This document shows positions 1 through 11,196 of a stretch of DNA of 64,000 nucleotides, one piece after another; positions within the stretch are counted from its first letter, which is position 1; every line of letters begins with the position of its first letter. The stretch comes from Rhizophlyctis rosea (lineage: Eukaryota > Chytridiomycota > Chytridiomycetes > Rhizophlyctidales > Rhizophlyctidaceae). The notes under the pieces are model-generated. The model ran no database searches and had not been told where the DNA came from. It saw nothing but the letters and a program-made list of their open reading frames with translations. Both the position numbers and the translations under genes were made by a program. The stretch lies in contig JADGJC010000020.1 of the NCBI GenBank assembly GCA_027596075.1, positions 184,849 through 248,848 on the forward strand. Reading direction: 5' to 3'.

Positions 1-1082
1 TGTAGGTAGATGACCTGTGCCACGATGCGCTCGTCCCATGCAGATGCAACTTCGTTGATTGCTGTTTCGTCTCCCGCCAGGATTTTGAACGCGACTTGGA
101 ATGGTCTGAAGAGTACTACACTACTATCCGTCAAATGACTTTGCAACCCTACGTCCCGCGAAAATGTGGTTGCCTCCGCACGCCATTGCTCCCATACCCT
201 TACAAATTCTTCCCTCCTTTTGAACGCCCGAATTTGCGGTCTATCCTTAATCAAATTCAGTAGTTTCTGCGCGATGTTCCCTGCTCCCGGATATTCGTTC
301 ACCAGCTTTTTTAACAGCAGAGTGGCTTTTCCTGCAGGGTTCCCACGCAGGATGGCTTTGTGGAGAGCGGCCCAGAACGCAGGGTCACTGCCTATGGCCG
401 TTCCTCTCAGTGCTGAGTTGACTTCATCGTTTGAAGGCGATGGATCAGCTTCATTGATCCACTTCAGGAGATTGTCTGCAACATGTTGACTGGCATCATT
501 GCGGACATACAAGGTATCGCATAATCCCCAGATCTTTCGCATGCTGTAAAACAGTCGCCCTTCCGCTTCGTCGGTGTCCGGGTTCAATTTAGCCGAATGG
601 TTGTTCAGCTCCTCAAGGTAGCGTGTGCTGGCATGATTGATGTAGCTGGAAGTTTGCGAAATTGATACATCCAACATATCGAGATCATCTCCGAACTCCT
701 GTTCTCGCTGATGCTGTTTTCGCGCGTGTGCGTGGGAAAGTGCGACGTAGGTTCCTGCTGTAGCATTGACAAAAGGGATTCGGGTTGGTGGGACACTTCC
801 TAGCGAGTGTATGGCGAGTATTTGGGAGTGATGGGAGGGAGGGACGGCATTGTTGGGATATAGCGCTTCTGCGGGGAACTTCGCCGCCGAAAAGACAAGG
901 ACATCGTCGTTCAAAGGTTGCAGTGTGCCACGTACAGTTGGCTTGCCGGACATGGTAGATTCTGTTTCGATGATCGATGTATGTAACCCAGTATGCTGCT
1001 GCAAAGGCTCCATCTGGGACTGCGACAGAATAGAGCGAGCAGCTCTGGTGGATCGTGTTGCACTCAAACTATCGCTGAGCAT
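1..1082 (-). CDS. NUP85: Nucleoporin Nup85 (partial, C-terminus beyond window)
   Basis: Scaffold nucleoporin of the Y-complex (Nup84/Nup107-160) of the nuclear pore. One open minus-strand frame runs from about 1082 to the window edge. It carries an N-terminal stretch ending in LQPLNDDVLVFS and then the alpha-helical solenoid. Family landmarks are RKIWGLCDTLYV followed by LLKWINEADP, then FWAALHKAILRGN, and AFKILAGDETAINEVASAWD near the edge; the equivalent blocks occur in the same order in yeast and animal Nup85. Two starts are possible: the ATG at 1082 (MLSDS) and a second at 953 (MSGKP), the latter closer to the usual N-terminus. A CTAAC...GCAG acceptor-like signal just upstream of 1082 means a short 5' exon could exist. 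The C-terminal half is not in the window. Confidence 0.78.
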   Translation of the reverse strand, partial: MLSDSLSATRSTRAARSILSQSQMEPLQQHTGLHTSIIETESTMSGKPTVRGTLQPLNDDVLVFSAAKFPAEALYPNNAVPPSHHSQILAIHSLGSVPPTRIPFVNATAGTYVALSHAHARKQHQREQEFGDDLDMLDVSISQTSSYINHASTRYLEELNNHSAKLNPDTDEAEGRLFYSMRKIWGLCDTLYVRNDASQHVADNLLKWINEADPSPSNDEVNSALRGTAIGSDPAFWAALHKAILRGNPAGKATLLLKKLVNEYPGAGNIAQKLLNLIKDRPQIRAFKRREEFVRVWEQWRAEATTFSRDVGLQSHLTDSSVVLFRPFQVAFKILAGDETAINEVASAWDERIVAQVIYL

Positions 1083-3375
1083 TTTCCCAGTACGAAGTCT
1101 GCCCAATCTGCAAAATTTCACGTTAGGAAAGACAAGTATGGAAGGAGCTTCATTAGCGGATATACCAGTGCTCAATGCAACCTCTCGTCCAAATTTTCGT
1201 CAATAATCTTGCTTTTTCAAACAGAATGTCTGTGTCTAATCTTTCCCAATTTCGATGGCCAACGTCGGCCCCAACATGTTGGGAGCTGAGAGCTGGAGTG
1301 GAAGTGAAGTTGCTGTTGGGAGTGAGTCGGCGTGAGTCATGTCAAGCCACATGCACCCTTGTTTCAGTATGTCTGGGCCTTCGGACTCCGCAGGGGGTTG
1401 GCGGTCCCGCTCCGTGTACCATTTGAGCGCCGGCCCGAAGTGCCCGAACGTGGTGGAAGCTGGAAAGCTGTCTCTGGCAGACTGGCAGATGAATGCTGTT
1501 GTCGCTTCAAAGTTTGCGCGTCTATAATGGCGATAAGAGCTTCTGGATGGATGTCCCAATAGGCGCATCCAACTGCCAACAGCGATTTCTTCATTGACCG
1601 GACCACTAATCATATGGACTGGATAACTATGCAAATGTGTAATATTGTCAATTCCTGCAGTATGGTTTTGTAGCACCACCCACGCTACTGATCTTCACTT
1701 CGGAAATGCAGTCTATCACCGTGTGAGATAGGTCTTGCACCAATGCGCTTCAGGCGGAACAATATAAAAAATGTGTATTTCGGGCGCACTGCGCTGCCCG
1801 CCCGTGCTGCATTTCTTTGACTTGGTAGTTCGTGAGGGTGTCTATCGTAGTGTCAAGCTAGCACACGACAACCACGACAGGCTGATGACGGCTTCAGCTG
1901 CGCCCAACCGGAACACAATGTGATGCAGGAGAGGCTCCAACTCATGCATCTCAAAATGAAGCCGTTTTCGAAAACCTGCAGGGGTGCTGTTGGAAACCAA
2001 TCTCCGATCCCTCTTGCCTGCGTTCGTAACCCCAAGGGGCCGCCACCCCCCGCTTTCATGCCGTGTTGCAGATCATGGTGGTTTTATCCTGGGTGATTGT
2101 AAATCGGGTGCATTTGCATATTACCAAATCGGGCATTGCGTGGCCCACTGGGCTGATCATGTCCAAGCATTAAAGTATGGTTCTATGGAAATGGCGAGTC
2201 AAGTGTGGCGTGTGCAGGTCCGTCGCTTTCAAAATGAAGGCCCCACCAAAGATAAAGGCCTGCAGCTATATCCCGCAAGCAGATGTCCAAGCATCAGCTG
2301 GATACAGCCGTCACTCATACATAAGCTGCAAAGTGTAACCAATGTCGGTAATTGAATGTGGCAACGCCAACCGTAGCCTCCGATGCCAACATAATCTGTT
2401 GAATTTGAAAGCTGCTCAGTCAGCTCACACGGCAAACTGTGGGCTGTGGAGTAGTGGAGAAGTGGAATCGTTCATCAATGCTTCCTGTCCCCACATTTGC
2501 ACGATTTTTTCTCCTGCAAAATGACCACACACCTCACAACGCAACAAGGCTCCCAGATGCAGTCCAACTTCCGCATCAACTTCCGAGTTCCGGTTTAGCC
2601 ATGCGTCAGAAATGCAGACACCCAGCATTTTCATATGCGCCAATGACTTTTCATCTGCCAGCCTTTCGGGACCTCAGGCAAGACATGGGAAAATTCATCT
2701 AAATTTTGATTTGCGTCACCCCAGGTGGGTCACCGATGTGCATAGCGTTGCACGATGAAGAATGTAACGAGCTGCAGATCGTGTAGACACTCTCTACAGC
2801 AGATGCCCTTTGACCTGTCATCCCCTATTTCCTACACTTCAATGCTCCTAGCAACAGGTTGAACTCTCTCATCCCTCTTCTATGAATTATCAGCGGTATG
2901 CAGACATCCATCCTGAGGCGGAGATCGCCTCCTGAGCAATCGTGCAGCCACTTGGCCAGCACGAAAAAACCGGTCGGGCCCGTTTCAATTCATTTTTCAA
3001 AAAGTGGGCATGAAATATATAAAATGGTGATCGACAGACATACCGCCCCTTCGTTCGTCCTTCGCGGTCTAGGCTTTCCTTCCTCTTGTCGATCCCAGCA
3101 GCTTGTAGCCCCTCCCTTCGTGGCTCCCAAGTGCCCAGTGTCCCATGCGGAGAGAAGAGTAACACCCACCCCTCAACCAATCAATTAACACCAGCCTCGC
3201 ACAAGTCAACTGATAACTCAAGGTGAGAATATGGTACACAGAATGATGGAGGGAATGAATGGGCAGGAATGCACAACTTGGTGGTAAAATTCATGGAGAT
3301 TACAATGGGTGTACACTTTACAATGGCGGGGGAACTGAACGTACCGGTCCGGTAGTTCCAAACACAAATTTTGCC
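1083..3375. other. Long region without a supported gene
   Basis: No frame here has convincing family features. The longest one (minus, 1236-1679, 147 codons) overlaps other-frame ORFs of similar length and resembles nothing I recognise. The block lies upstream of NUP85 and of the homeobox gene, so it probably holds both promoters. An octamer-type ATTTGCAT sits at 2112-2119, and an AT-rich TATA-like run lies near 3015-3025. The start of NUP85, if it has a 5' exon, would fall at the left end. Confidence 0.5.
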
Positions 3376-3427
3376 CCCCTCGTCATGTCCTGCCAAAGGA
3401 CGAGGGGAGAGCGGTACCGATACCGCT
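3376..3427. promoter_or_regulatory. Cluster of inverted repeats upstream of the homeobox gene
   Basis: Two perfect inverted repeats lie side by side. The first has 9-bp arms at 3376-3384 (CCCCTCGTC) and 3399-3407. The second has 7-bp arms at 3410-3416 (AGCGGTA) and 3421-3427. A third pair with 6-bp arms lies just upstream at 3331-3336 (GGAACT) and 3354-3359. They are 120-220 bp before the homeobox start codon. They could be dimer-binding operators or, if transcribed, hairpins in the leader. The repeats are directly visible; their function is inference. Confidence 0.45.
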
Positions 3428-3546
3428 TTATCAATTTCAAATGAATCAGAACTCTCTTCTCATCCCTGCCATCCCCTTCTTTGATGACGTTCTAGACTCC
3501 AACTATATTTATATCACTCCACCAGTCCGTCATCACCTTCTTCCCC

Positions 3547-4809
3547 ATGATCAAAATGCCTTCGTCAACTATGCCCTCGCAATCAGCTCACAAGAGAACT
3601 CAGTCTCCTATGGATCTAGCCAGCATCCTCCAAGATCCTTCCGAAGAAGTTCGTTGCCCAAGGCCTATTCAACGACCAAGACTGAGGTTGGACAATCTAC
3701 CCTCTGCTCAAGACTTCCTCTCCAACTTCACTCAAGACTTCCATCCCAACCTACCAAACACTCCTCCCTCCCCTACTCCGTCATCTACATCCGTCCAATC
3801 ATGTTCCCCTGGCTCCCCCACTCCAAGTCTTCTATCAGAGTCTGCCCGCTCAGAATCTCCTGAATCCGGTCGCTCCCCTTCACCACCACCAAGTCCCCTC
3901 TCGTCCACCTCCTTCCCATCCAACCCAAAGAGCACCTCCTCCAAACTCAAGCGGAAACGAGCCACAGCCTCGCAACTGGCGGCCCTTGTCGGAGTCTTCG
4001 AAAAGAACTTCTTCCCCAGTACCCTCGAGCGGGAGCGACTTGCACGCGAACTCAACATGACACCGCGAGCCGTGCAGATTTGGTTCCAGAACCGACGCCA
4101 AAGCTGGCGGAATACGTACGGCAGTGGAGGTCTCAGGAAGGGTGTGGGCGCCAAGACCGCGGAGAAGAATACCAAGGACTGGCGGTTCTGTGCCGAGTTT
4201 GACAGGAAGGAGAAAGACCTTGCTGCCGAACACGTGGAGAAGCAATGCCTGCAAGAACCTCAACAACGCCAACAACCTCAAGTCAACCAACCTGACCAGC
4301 AGCGTCACGTCTCCATCCAATCCGACCACCACCAGCCAACACCCACACCCACCCCTCATTCAATCAACGTCCATGCTGACGGCTACTTTGCCTTCCGTCC
4401 TGCATCCGCACACCTCAACCGCGAACCCTCGTACGCATACCCTGCCTCCCCGTACGGTTACCCATACCCCTACCCATCACCATGCTGTACTCCCACCGTA
4501 CACCTCACCATGCCCTTTCCTTCTCCATCGATCTACGATCATCCAAGTCCTTCTCCTTACACGCATCAGCATCAACAACATCAACAGCAACCGCAACCCC
4601 ATCATCATCAACACGCACACCAATTACACCATGAATCCAATCCTCGATCACCCAACCCTCAATTTCCACCCCATCTGAGGACCCCCGCCCGCACCGGTGC
4701 ACCACCATCGGCGCCCGTCAACTTGAAACTCCAGCTTCCAAAGACCCGCAAAGTCAAGAGCAATCAGGTCCTGCCGCCCATTTCGGCAATATTCCATGGA
4801 GTCAATTGA
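3547..4809 (+). CDS. Homeodomain transcription factor
   Basis: Single-exon protein of 420 residues. A Ser/Pro-rich N-terminal half is followed by a homeodomain at about residues 132-191. The recognition helix carries WFQNRR, with the invariant Trp at 179 and Asn at 182, and the basic N-terminal arm KRKRA precedes it. There is no three-residue loop insertion, so it is a typical (non-TALE) homeodomain. The C-terminal half is low complexity: Gln-rich around 230-255, Pro/Tyr-rich around 285-330, and a His/Gln block at about 338-362, which suggests an activation region. It is expected to be a nuclear, sequence-specific DNA-binding regulator. Starts at codons 1, 4 and 9 are all plausible. An AT-rich TATATTTATATC-like element lies about 40 bp upstream. 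Large flanks on both sides set it apart from its compact neighbours. The target pathway cannot be told from sequence. Confidence 0.9.
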   Translation: MIKMPSSTMPSQSAHKRTQSPMDLASILQDPSEEVRCPRPIQRPRLRLDNLPSAQDFLSNFTQDFHPNLPNTPPSPTPSSTSVQSCSPGSPTPSLLSESARSESPESGRSPSPPPSPLSSTSFPSNPKSTSSKLKRKRATASQLAALVGVFEKNFFPSTLERERLARELNMTPRAVQIWFQNRRQSWRNTYGSGGLRKGVGAKTAEKNTKDWRFCAEFDRKEKDLAAEHVEKQCLQEPQQRQQPQVNQPDQQRHVSIQSDHHQPTPTPTPHSINVHADGYFAFRPASAHLNREPSYAYPASPYGYPYPYPSPCCTPTVHLTMPFPSPSIYDHPSPSPYTHQHQQHQQQPQPHHHQHAHQLHHESNPRSPNPQFPPHLRTPARTGAPPSAPVNLKLQLPKTRKVKSNQVLPPISAIFHGVN

Positions 4810-5920
4810 GCGGAGTATTAACTGTTGTCGAAATATGTATATATAGGCGTCTGGGTGCTTAGCGGCGAGCGGTGTTCCGGAGGGACATAGTTAGCAAAAA
4901 CCACCAGTGCATATTTAGTTAGAGAGATATAGGTTATTATGAAAACCAAAATACATATATCTATATACCCAGTTTGATAACAAAAACACAAATTGCAAAC
5001 CCCTTAGATCACTGGATAAAAAGTTCAAAAATCGCTCGGATACTTATGTCTTTACACAGGATGTAGCAAAAGGAAAGGAAGAACCTCCACCGTCTGCAAG
5101 CGTGTTCCGTCTCAAGAAGACACTCAGCATTGCTTAAGTAATATTAATTGCGTCTATGATGTAAGAGGTGTGGTCCTAAAGGATTTGCGAACAACTCCTT
5201 GCACGGGCTTTACGGGATCGATCTTCCTCAAATCTCCATTTGCCTTGTTCAGCAGACACGAACAGATGTTGCTGGACGGAGTTGAACGCGCGGGACACTA
5301 TTAGCTGGCCAAACCGATCGGCCATGCTGCAGCGTAAGTCGCGGCAGACACCAAGTGTACATTACACACTTGTTGGACATACCAATGGTGGTGTTCATTG
5401 ACTCTTCCAATCGAAGTCATCTGCGTAGGTGAATGAACCCCAAAGGCTTGAAACAATGAGGCTTCGTCACAAACAGCAAGGAACACCGCGGGCAGATATA
5501 AGTTCGGGGCGCGCAAGCACTGAATCGATCTCCCTGACAAGAAAGTTCAGCGCCAAACAGACGAGAATCCGCCGCAACCATGGGAGAAGATAGCCTTTTG
5601 AAAGTCTTTTGCACGGATCCCCGTGGCTGGAAGCGTCAATACAAAATAGACTGAAAATGGGCTGCGATTATCATAGAAGGTGAACGTTCGAAAATACGTA
5701 TCGAGCGTAGATAACTGTTGGACTCAACTTGGGGAAGGCCAAGATGAGCTTGCTGACATAAGGATGAAGGTGCAGCTTTCAAGCCACTCAAGCCTCTTCA
5801 GCCACACGGGCCGAATTTTGAATTGTTTTTGACAACTTTTTGGTGGTGGATATTTTTAACCACTTTTCCCGGCATTCCCACCATTCACACCACCATTTAG
5901 GCCGGCGTGAAAGTGCAAGG
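4810..5920. other. Intergenic region between homeobox gene and TSR1
   Basis: About 1.1 kb holding the 3' end of the homeobox gene (A/T-rich, with ATATATAGG-type runs around 4835-4970) and the promoter of TSR1. Only short ORFs without family features are present, for example minus 5301-5540. No repeats or RNA genes were recognised. Confidence 0.5.
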
Positions 5921-8891
5921 ATGGCCGACGCACCGTTTCATCACAGGTCGACGCTTAAACAGCAAAACAAACCTTTCAAGTCGAAGCATGCTTCCAAAGG
6001 GTCGTTGAAGAAGCTGCAGAAGGGTATGGAAGTGAATTGGTTGTGCGCGGAAAGGCATCACGAGCTGACAAGCTTGGTGTTTCAAGGGAAAATCGATAAA
6101 GTCGCAAACTCGGTTAAGAACAAGCACAACCTTGTGTCTTACAAAGCGGACCGTCGCAACGCTGCGAGGCTCCTCCAGCAGAAGAAGAGGGAGGAAATTG
6201 TTGCGTCGAATAGGTTGTTTCAAGGGCTGCACGCGGCGCCGAAGATAGTGGTATGCCATTGGATGCCGCGAGAGCAACTTCGCGTCATTCAACTGAGTTT
6301 ATTTTTCCTTCCGATGCGTAGGCTGTCGTGCCATTGTGTCCGGATGTCAATGCGAAGGCTGTTGTCGCTAGTTTGTTTGCCGGAGTGGAACAGGAGTATG
6401 ATGGACAGGATGGTCCAGTGACGCTGAGGTATGTGCGTATGGCTGCACGAATCGAAAAAGATCGTATTTGTTTACCTCTGGGGTCTTCGCTAGCCTTGAC
6501 CGCTTCAAACAACGTCTTCAATTCATTCCTCTTGAACGCCACTTGCTTGACATCCTCGATGCTCTCAAAGTGGCCGACTTTGTAATTTTCGTCATGTCTG
6601 CCGAAGTCGAAGTCGATACCTTCGGCAAGTTGTGCCTCAGCGCTATCATGGCACAAGGCATGCCGTCAGTCCTGAGTTTCGTTCAGCATCTGGAACAGCA
6701 GCCCGCAAAGTTGCAAACCGGCATCCGTAAGTCGCTTACACTCTTCATCGAAGACCGCTTCCCGGGCGAACAGAAGATCTATTCTGCCGGCCTGCCTACG
6801 GAATGTGTGAATGCGCTGCGATATATCACGGCGCAGCGACCGAAACCTGTGGTTTGGCGGGATCGGCATGCGTACATGTTGGGAGAAAGGGTGGAATTTG
6901 AGGGGAATGAGATGGACGGGACGCATGGAACTTTGAAGGTTACTGGATACGTGCGGGGAAACTACCTGTCGGCCAATCGCTTGGTCCATCTTCCGGGGCA
7001 CGGCGATTTTCAAATCAAGATGGTTGTGTCGTGTCCGACTGGCAAGGACAAGAGAGATACGGGAATGGCTATGGACGAACAAATCTTGCATGCTCCCAAT
7101 CCTGAATTGCAGGTTAGCTTCAATAGCATTGTGGAGACTGCAAATATGGCAATCGCTGAGACCATCATCATATAGGACACATTGGTGGCGGAGAACGAGC
7201 CTGATCCAATGGAAGGCGAGCAAACTTGGCCAACAGAGGAGGAGTTGAAAGAAGCCGACGGTAAGGATTCCGTATGTATTGCTTGTTTCCTTTTTCGAAT
7301 TAATCCATCCATACAGAACGCGTCCGTCGCATGGGCACATCGGTCACGGGCAGCACCACTTCAAAATCATCCAAAAAGAAGAAGCTCGTACCAAAGGGGA
7401 CGTCGGCATACCAAGCGGCATGGATCGTAGACGACGAAGAAGACGACGGCGAGGAAGATGGGGAGGAGGCTGGGGCTGGAGATGATGTTGATATGATGGA
7501 TCATGAAACGCCGGAAGGGAAGCCTGTTGATTGGGCGGGGATGAACCTTGGGCACGGTGCTGGTGGCGCAAATGGGGCGGAGCAAGGACCTGGATCGGAG
7601 GCGGAGGAATACGAGCAGTTGGAGGAGGTGGAGGAGGAGGACAAGGAAGCGTCTTTTGACGCCGAATATGATGAAGAAGATGAGGATAGGATGTATCAAG
7701 AGTATTTGGAGAAGCAGAAGCAGAGTCGGGAAGACCTCGAGTTCCCGGATGAGGTGGATACGCCTCGGGATGTACCTGCGAGCGTGCGGTTCCAAAGGTT
7801 TGTGGGACATTTTATTGACCCAACGTTGCACTTTCGACTGACATTGTCGTATCAGATACCGTGGGCTCAAAAGTTTCCGCACATCGCCATGGGATCCTTA
7901 CGAAAACTTGCCGGTGGACTACTCCCGCATTTTCCAATTCCAGAATTTCAAGCGAACGAAACGGAGAGTGTTTGATAGTCTTGAGGATGATGGTGTTCTC
8001 CCTGGCACCTTTGTCACGGTCCATATCGATAACGTCCCGCAAGAAGTCTTAGGTGAGGCTCTTCCATGCTGTCATCGTTCAATGCTTGTGCTTACTCGCT
8101 TCTGTCCAGCATCCCTTATCCCTACACGCCCTTTCAACCTCTTCACCCTCCTTCCCCACGAGCACAAATACTCAGTCCTCAACTTCGTAGTGAAACGCGC
8201 CGAAGAGTACAATGAACCCGTCAAATCAAAAGACCCCATGGTCCTCCACTGCGGCTTCCGAAGATATAACGTCCAGCCGCTATTCTCGCAGCATAGCCAA
8301 GGCGCGACGAACAACGTGCACAAGTTTGAGCGGTTCTTCCAGCCGAAGACGACGGCGGTCGCCACGGTTTATGCACCAATCCAGTTTGGACCGGCGCCGG
8401 TGATGTTGTTCGGAGTTGGGTCGGAGTTTGGGCCAGGTATGTGGAATTTTCTATTTCCTGATTACGAAGCGCTATGTATTGACCCACATGTTGCTCCATC
8501 AGATTTCTGTCCACCCCTGATTGCTCAAGGCTCCATCTTGGACCTGGACCCAACCCGCATCCTCGCCAAACGCATAATCCTGACTGGCCATCCGTTCAAA
8601 GTACATAAGCGGGGCGCTGTCATCCGGTATATGTTCTTCAATCCGGATGACATTGATTACTTCAAGCCCATCCAGTTGACGACCAAGTATGGGCGGACTG
8701 GTCATATTAGGGAGAGTTTGGGCACGCACGGGTACATGAAGTGTCTGTTTGATGGGCAGTTGAAGGCACAGGATACGGTGTGCATGGCGTTGTATAAGAG
8801 AGTGTTCCCGAAGTGGAATACAGAGTTGTTTAGGGAGGAGAGGGAGGCACATGGTGAGGATGGGGATGGGGATAAGATGATGATCGAATAG
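5921..8891 (+). CDS. TSR1: Ribosome maturation factor Tsr1 (40S biogenesis, Bms1/Tsr1 family)
   Basis: GTPase-like assembly factor of the pre-40S particle, related to Bms1 and translational GTPases but lacking catalytic residues. Nine exons fit without gaps: 5921-6023, 6087-6250, 6322-6428, 6494-7112, 7176-7260, 7317-7797, 7856-8052, 8110-8436 and 8503-8891. They total 824 codons including the stop, close to the usual family length. Landmarks are the N-terminal HRSTLKQQNKPFKSKHASKG, a second-exon KNKHNLVSYKADRRNAARLL, then an acidic linker (about 7430-7720). The AARP2CN/DUF663-type C-terminal half has RGLKSFRTSPWDP across an exon junction, HKYSVLNFVVKR, and ILTGHPFKVHKRGAVIRYMF. Apparent frame changes between exons are all resolved by GT-AG introns of 57-73 nt. 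It converges on HYPK with 176 bp between stop codons. Nuclear and cytoplasmic pre-40S role follows from the family. Confidence 0.95.
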
Positions 8892-9067
8892 GTTTTTTTT
8901 GTGTAAGATAGAGTTTGTATGATTTCGGAAGTATGTAGATTCATCCTATTTGTATTTATGAATAAGACCGGGTCCGAATCAAATGGGAAGATGGTGTCGT
9001 GCATCTGGATTTGTCTCATGTAGGCATGGTTGGATTGATGTGTTTCATGAATTATCTCCAAATGTTC

Positions 9068-9760
9068 TATACAGAAATGAGTTTGCGCAGTGTTTCCACT
9101 GCATTTCCCTTGTTCTCCCTCAGTGCTCGTTCTGCTTGTGGTTTTGTTATCTCCAGTTGGTTCATCTGAAGGAGAGTTTACGTTTAGCTGGGTGCAGGCA
9201 AGAGGAACATATGACGAGGGACTTACGACAAGCTCGACGTCCTCCTTCGAAATAACAATCTTGGCGAGCTCCTTGTCGCGTGCTGACACCTGGGATTTCT
9301 GACTTTTTCCTACGTTTGTAAGGAATGACATAGCCTTTCATTTTGTCGAAGTGAGTTCACATATGGACACAATTTTGGAACGTGAGCTCCGTTGATACCT
9401 TGCCAATCTTGTTCTCGTCCACCATCTCCCTATCCTCAAAATATCCCGTTACTGCTCGCATATCCTAGGTATGTTGTTGAGTCTCTGACAGACCTGAGTG
9501 GTCACAGTGCACCACCTCACCTTATTCGCTTGGCCCCTAAGACCAGTTTCCTGCTGAGCTTCTTCTTGCTCTTCCACATTTTCGGTCGGAGACGTCACGT
9601 CGGCTGGAGCGGATGTTGGTGGGGGGACGTCAGATGCGCTTGGCGGGGTGGTCGTGGGAGGGGTGGACGATTGTGTGGTTGTTGGTGGGGTTGGGGGAAC
9701 CATGACCGCTGCGATAGAAGTGATGGCTGTCGCAGGGCGGGAAGACTTCTTCTTGGGCAT
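9068..9760 (-). CDS. HYPK: HYPK-like NatA regulator / NAC-UBA protein
   Basis: Huntingtin-interacting protein K family: small ribosome-associated protein that binds and regulates the NatA N-terminal acetyltransferase. The minus-strand exons run from the ATG at 9760. The N-terminal exon is unusually Pro/Thr/Ser-rich. It splices at a GTGAGG donor to DMRAVTGYFEDREMVDENK, then to KSQKSQVSARDKELAKIVIS, then to the C-terminal UBA, which has MNQLEI, AERALRENKGNAVETLRKLI and a stop at 9068. The KELAK...KEDVEL and AERALRE blocks are diagnostic of HYPK. The 3' end faces that of TSR1. The Pro/Thr leader is longer than in animal HYPK. Confidence 0.88.
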
Positions 9761-10226
9761 ATCGTTTAGTCGGGGTGAAAAGTATATCTTATTACGAGGT
9801 TAGCACGATCTGACAACAATCAATGGTCTGATAGATCAGGGCACCAAAAAGGGAAGAAAGGTGGGAGGAAGAGGCAGGAGCGGGTAGAGCAGACAGTCCA
9901 ATTTTAGACACGCGATACGATCACTGATATGCTGTGCCACACACGTGAAATAAGCTCTTACCATTACATATGACCTTTTTTGTATCAAATTGAATTTACC
10001 GCAATTGTGGCTTCTTTGACCACCTGCAGTCCAATGTAACACAAATTTGGAACATGCATTGAAGGCGGCAGCTCTCCTTTTGCTCCTGTGGGGAAGGCAC
10101 TTTGAAGTTTGAACTTCAGGAATCAGAACCTTGCACCCTTTTGCCCAGACCTCGTGTGTGCAAAAAAGGGTTCTCCTGCATTACTGACATCCTCATTCAA
10201 CCATCCCCAAACATCTCCATACGACT
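9761..10226. other. Divergent intergenic region, HYPK / secreted protein
   Basis: Contains the promoters of HYPK (-) and of the secreted protein gene (+). No gene or RNA is supported. The stretch just before 10227 is pyrimidine-rich, as in many leaders in this window. Confidence 0.5.
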
Positions 10227-11196
10227 ATGCAGTTCAAGAGCTTTGCAGCTGTCGTTGCCTTTGGTGTAATCGGCGTCAACGCGGACGGAATCTGGTCGCG
10301 TCGCATCTACTACGACAACCTTGGTTGCTCTCCAAACAACTACGCATACGCCGTTTCAGTCTTTACACCCGGCGTCTCTTGTGCCGGAAAGACCACCGCC
10401 CAAGAGTCTCTCCTTGTTTCCTGCATCCCCAAAAGCAGCGACACCCGTGCAGCCAGTTCCGAGGGTAGCGGATGCGATAACATCTCAGGCACTGTGTCGG
10501 ACGCGGAGTGGGCTGTCCCCAATGGTCAGGGTAGCAAGATCCCGGGAGCCCCGTACTTGGTCACCAACACCTACGGCAATGCGCAAGGGTGCTCCATCTC
10601 CTCAAGCACCAATTCTATAACGCAAACCATCTACGCGGCTGATCAAAAATGTCATGCGTATGAGCCAAACGTTTTCTTCAAGGTATGATACTCCGCCGCA
10701 TACGACTCTTCCGACAAAGTCAACTAATTTATTCAAACTGCCAGGCTGCATGCAATAACGATGGAGGTGTTGTGATGTGGTGCAGTGACTCTGCTTGCAC
10801 CCAATGCGGCAAGGATGGCACTATGAGCGAGGTGCGTTGTGCGTGCAGTCTACAGTGCAAGAGTACATAATGGAGATGCTGATCAATTCGTGCCGATTCT
10901 AGGGAGTTCCTGGCATTGTAAAGTTCTTTTCCAACTGCAGCGGGACCGAGAACGGGGCGCCATCTCGTTCCATTTGCTCCGGTGGGGGTAACGCCGCGTT
11001 GCCCAACTGGTCGCCCTCCAACACTGCTAGCACTTCCGTGTCTTCTCAACCTGCTGCCGCTTCTCCGACTGCCTCTTCTAACGGTACCTCATCTGGGAAC
11101 ACTACGACCCCTTCTTCCAACAAAAGCTCCGCTACCAAAGAAGGTGTCGCTGTTGGCGCCTTGTTCGCCGCCGTTGTTGCAGCGGTTGCTATTTAG
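10227..11196 (+). CDS. Secreted, probably GPI-anchored cysteine-rich protein
   Basis: Three exons (10227-10682, 10745-10831, 10903-11196) give 278 residues. An N-terminal signal peptide (hydrophobic FAAVVAFGVIGV, likely cleavage after VNA) is followed by a Cys-containing ectodomain with the start RRIYYDNLGCSPNNY. A middle Cys cluster carries MWCSDSACTQCGKDGT. A Ser/Thr/Pro-rich stalk of about 50 residues follows, with NGTSSGN and KSSA, and then a C-terminal hydrophobic tail (VAVGALFAAVVAAVAI) ending at the stop. This layout is that of a GPI-anchored wall or surface protein. Potential N-glycosylation sites occur in the stalk and near NCSG. I do not recognise the ectodomain family. It may be lineage-specific, but a homology search is needed to say so. 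Confidence 0.75.

Noticed and set aside
1236..1679. 147-codon minus ORF near the NUP85 start
   Set aside because: No family features, overlapped by ORFs in other frames, and no good splice link into NUP85. Kept as intergenic.
3732..4708. Several 67-184 codon ORFs inside the homeobox gene
   Set aside because: They are other-frame readings of the long homeodomain ORF and follow its base composition.
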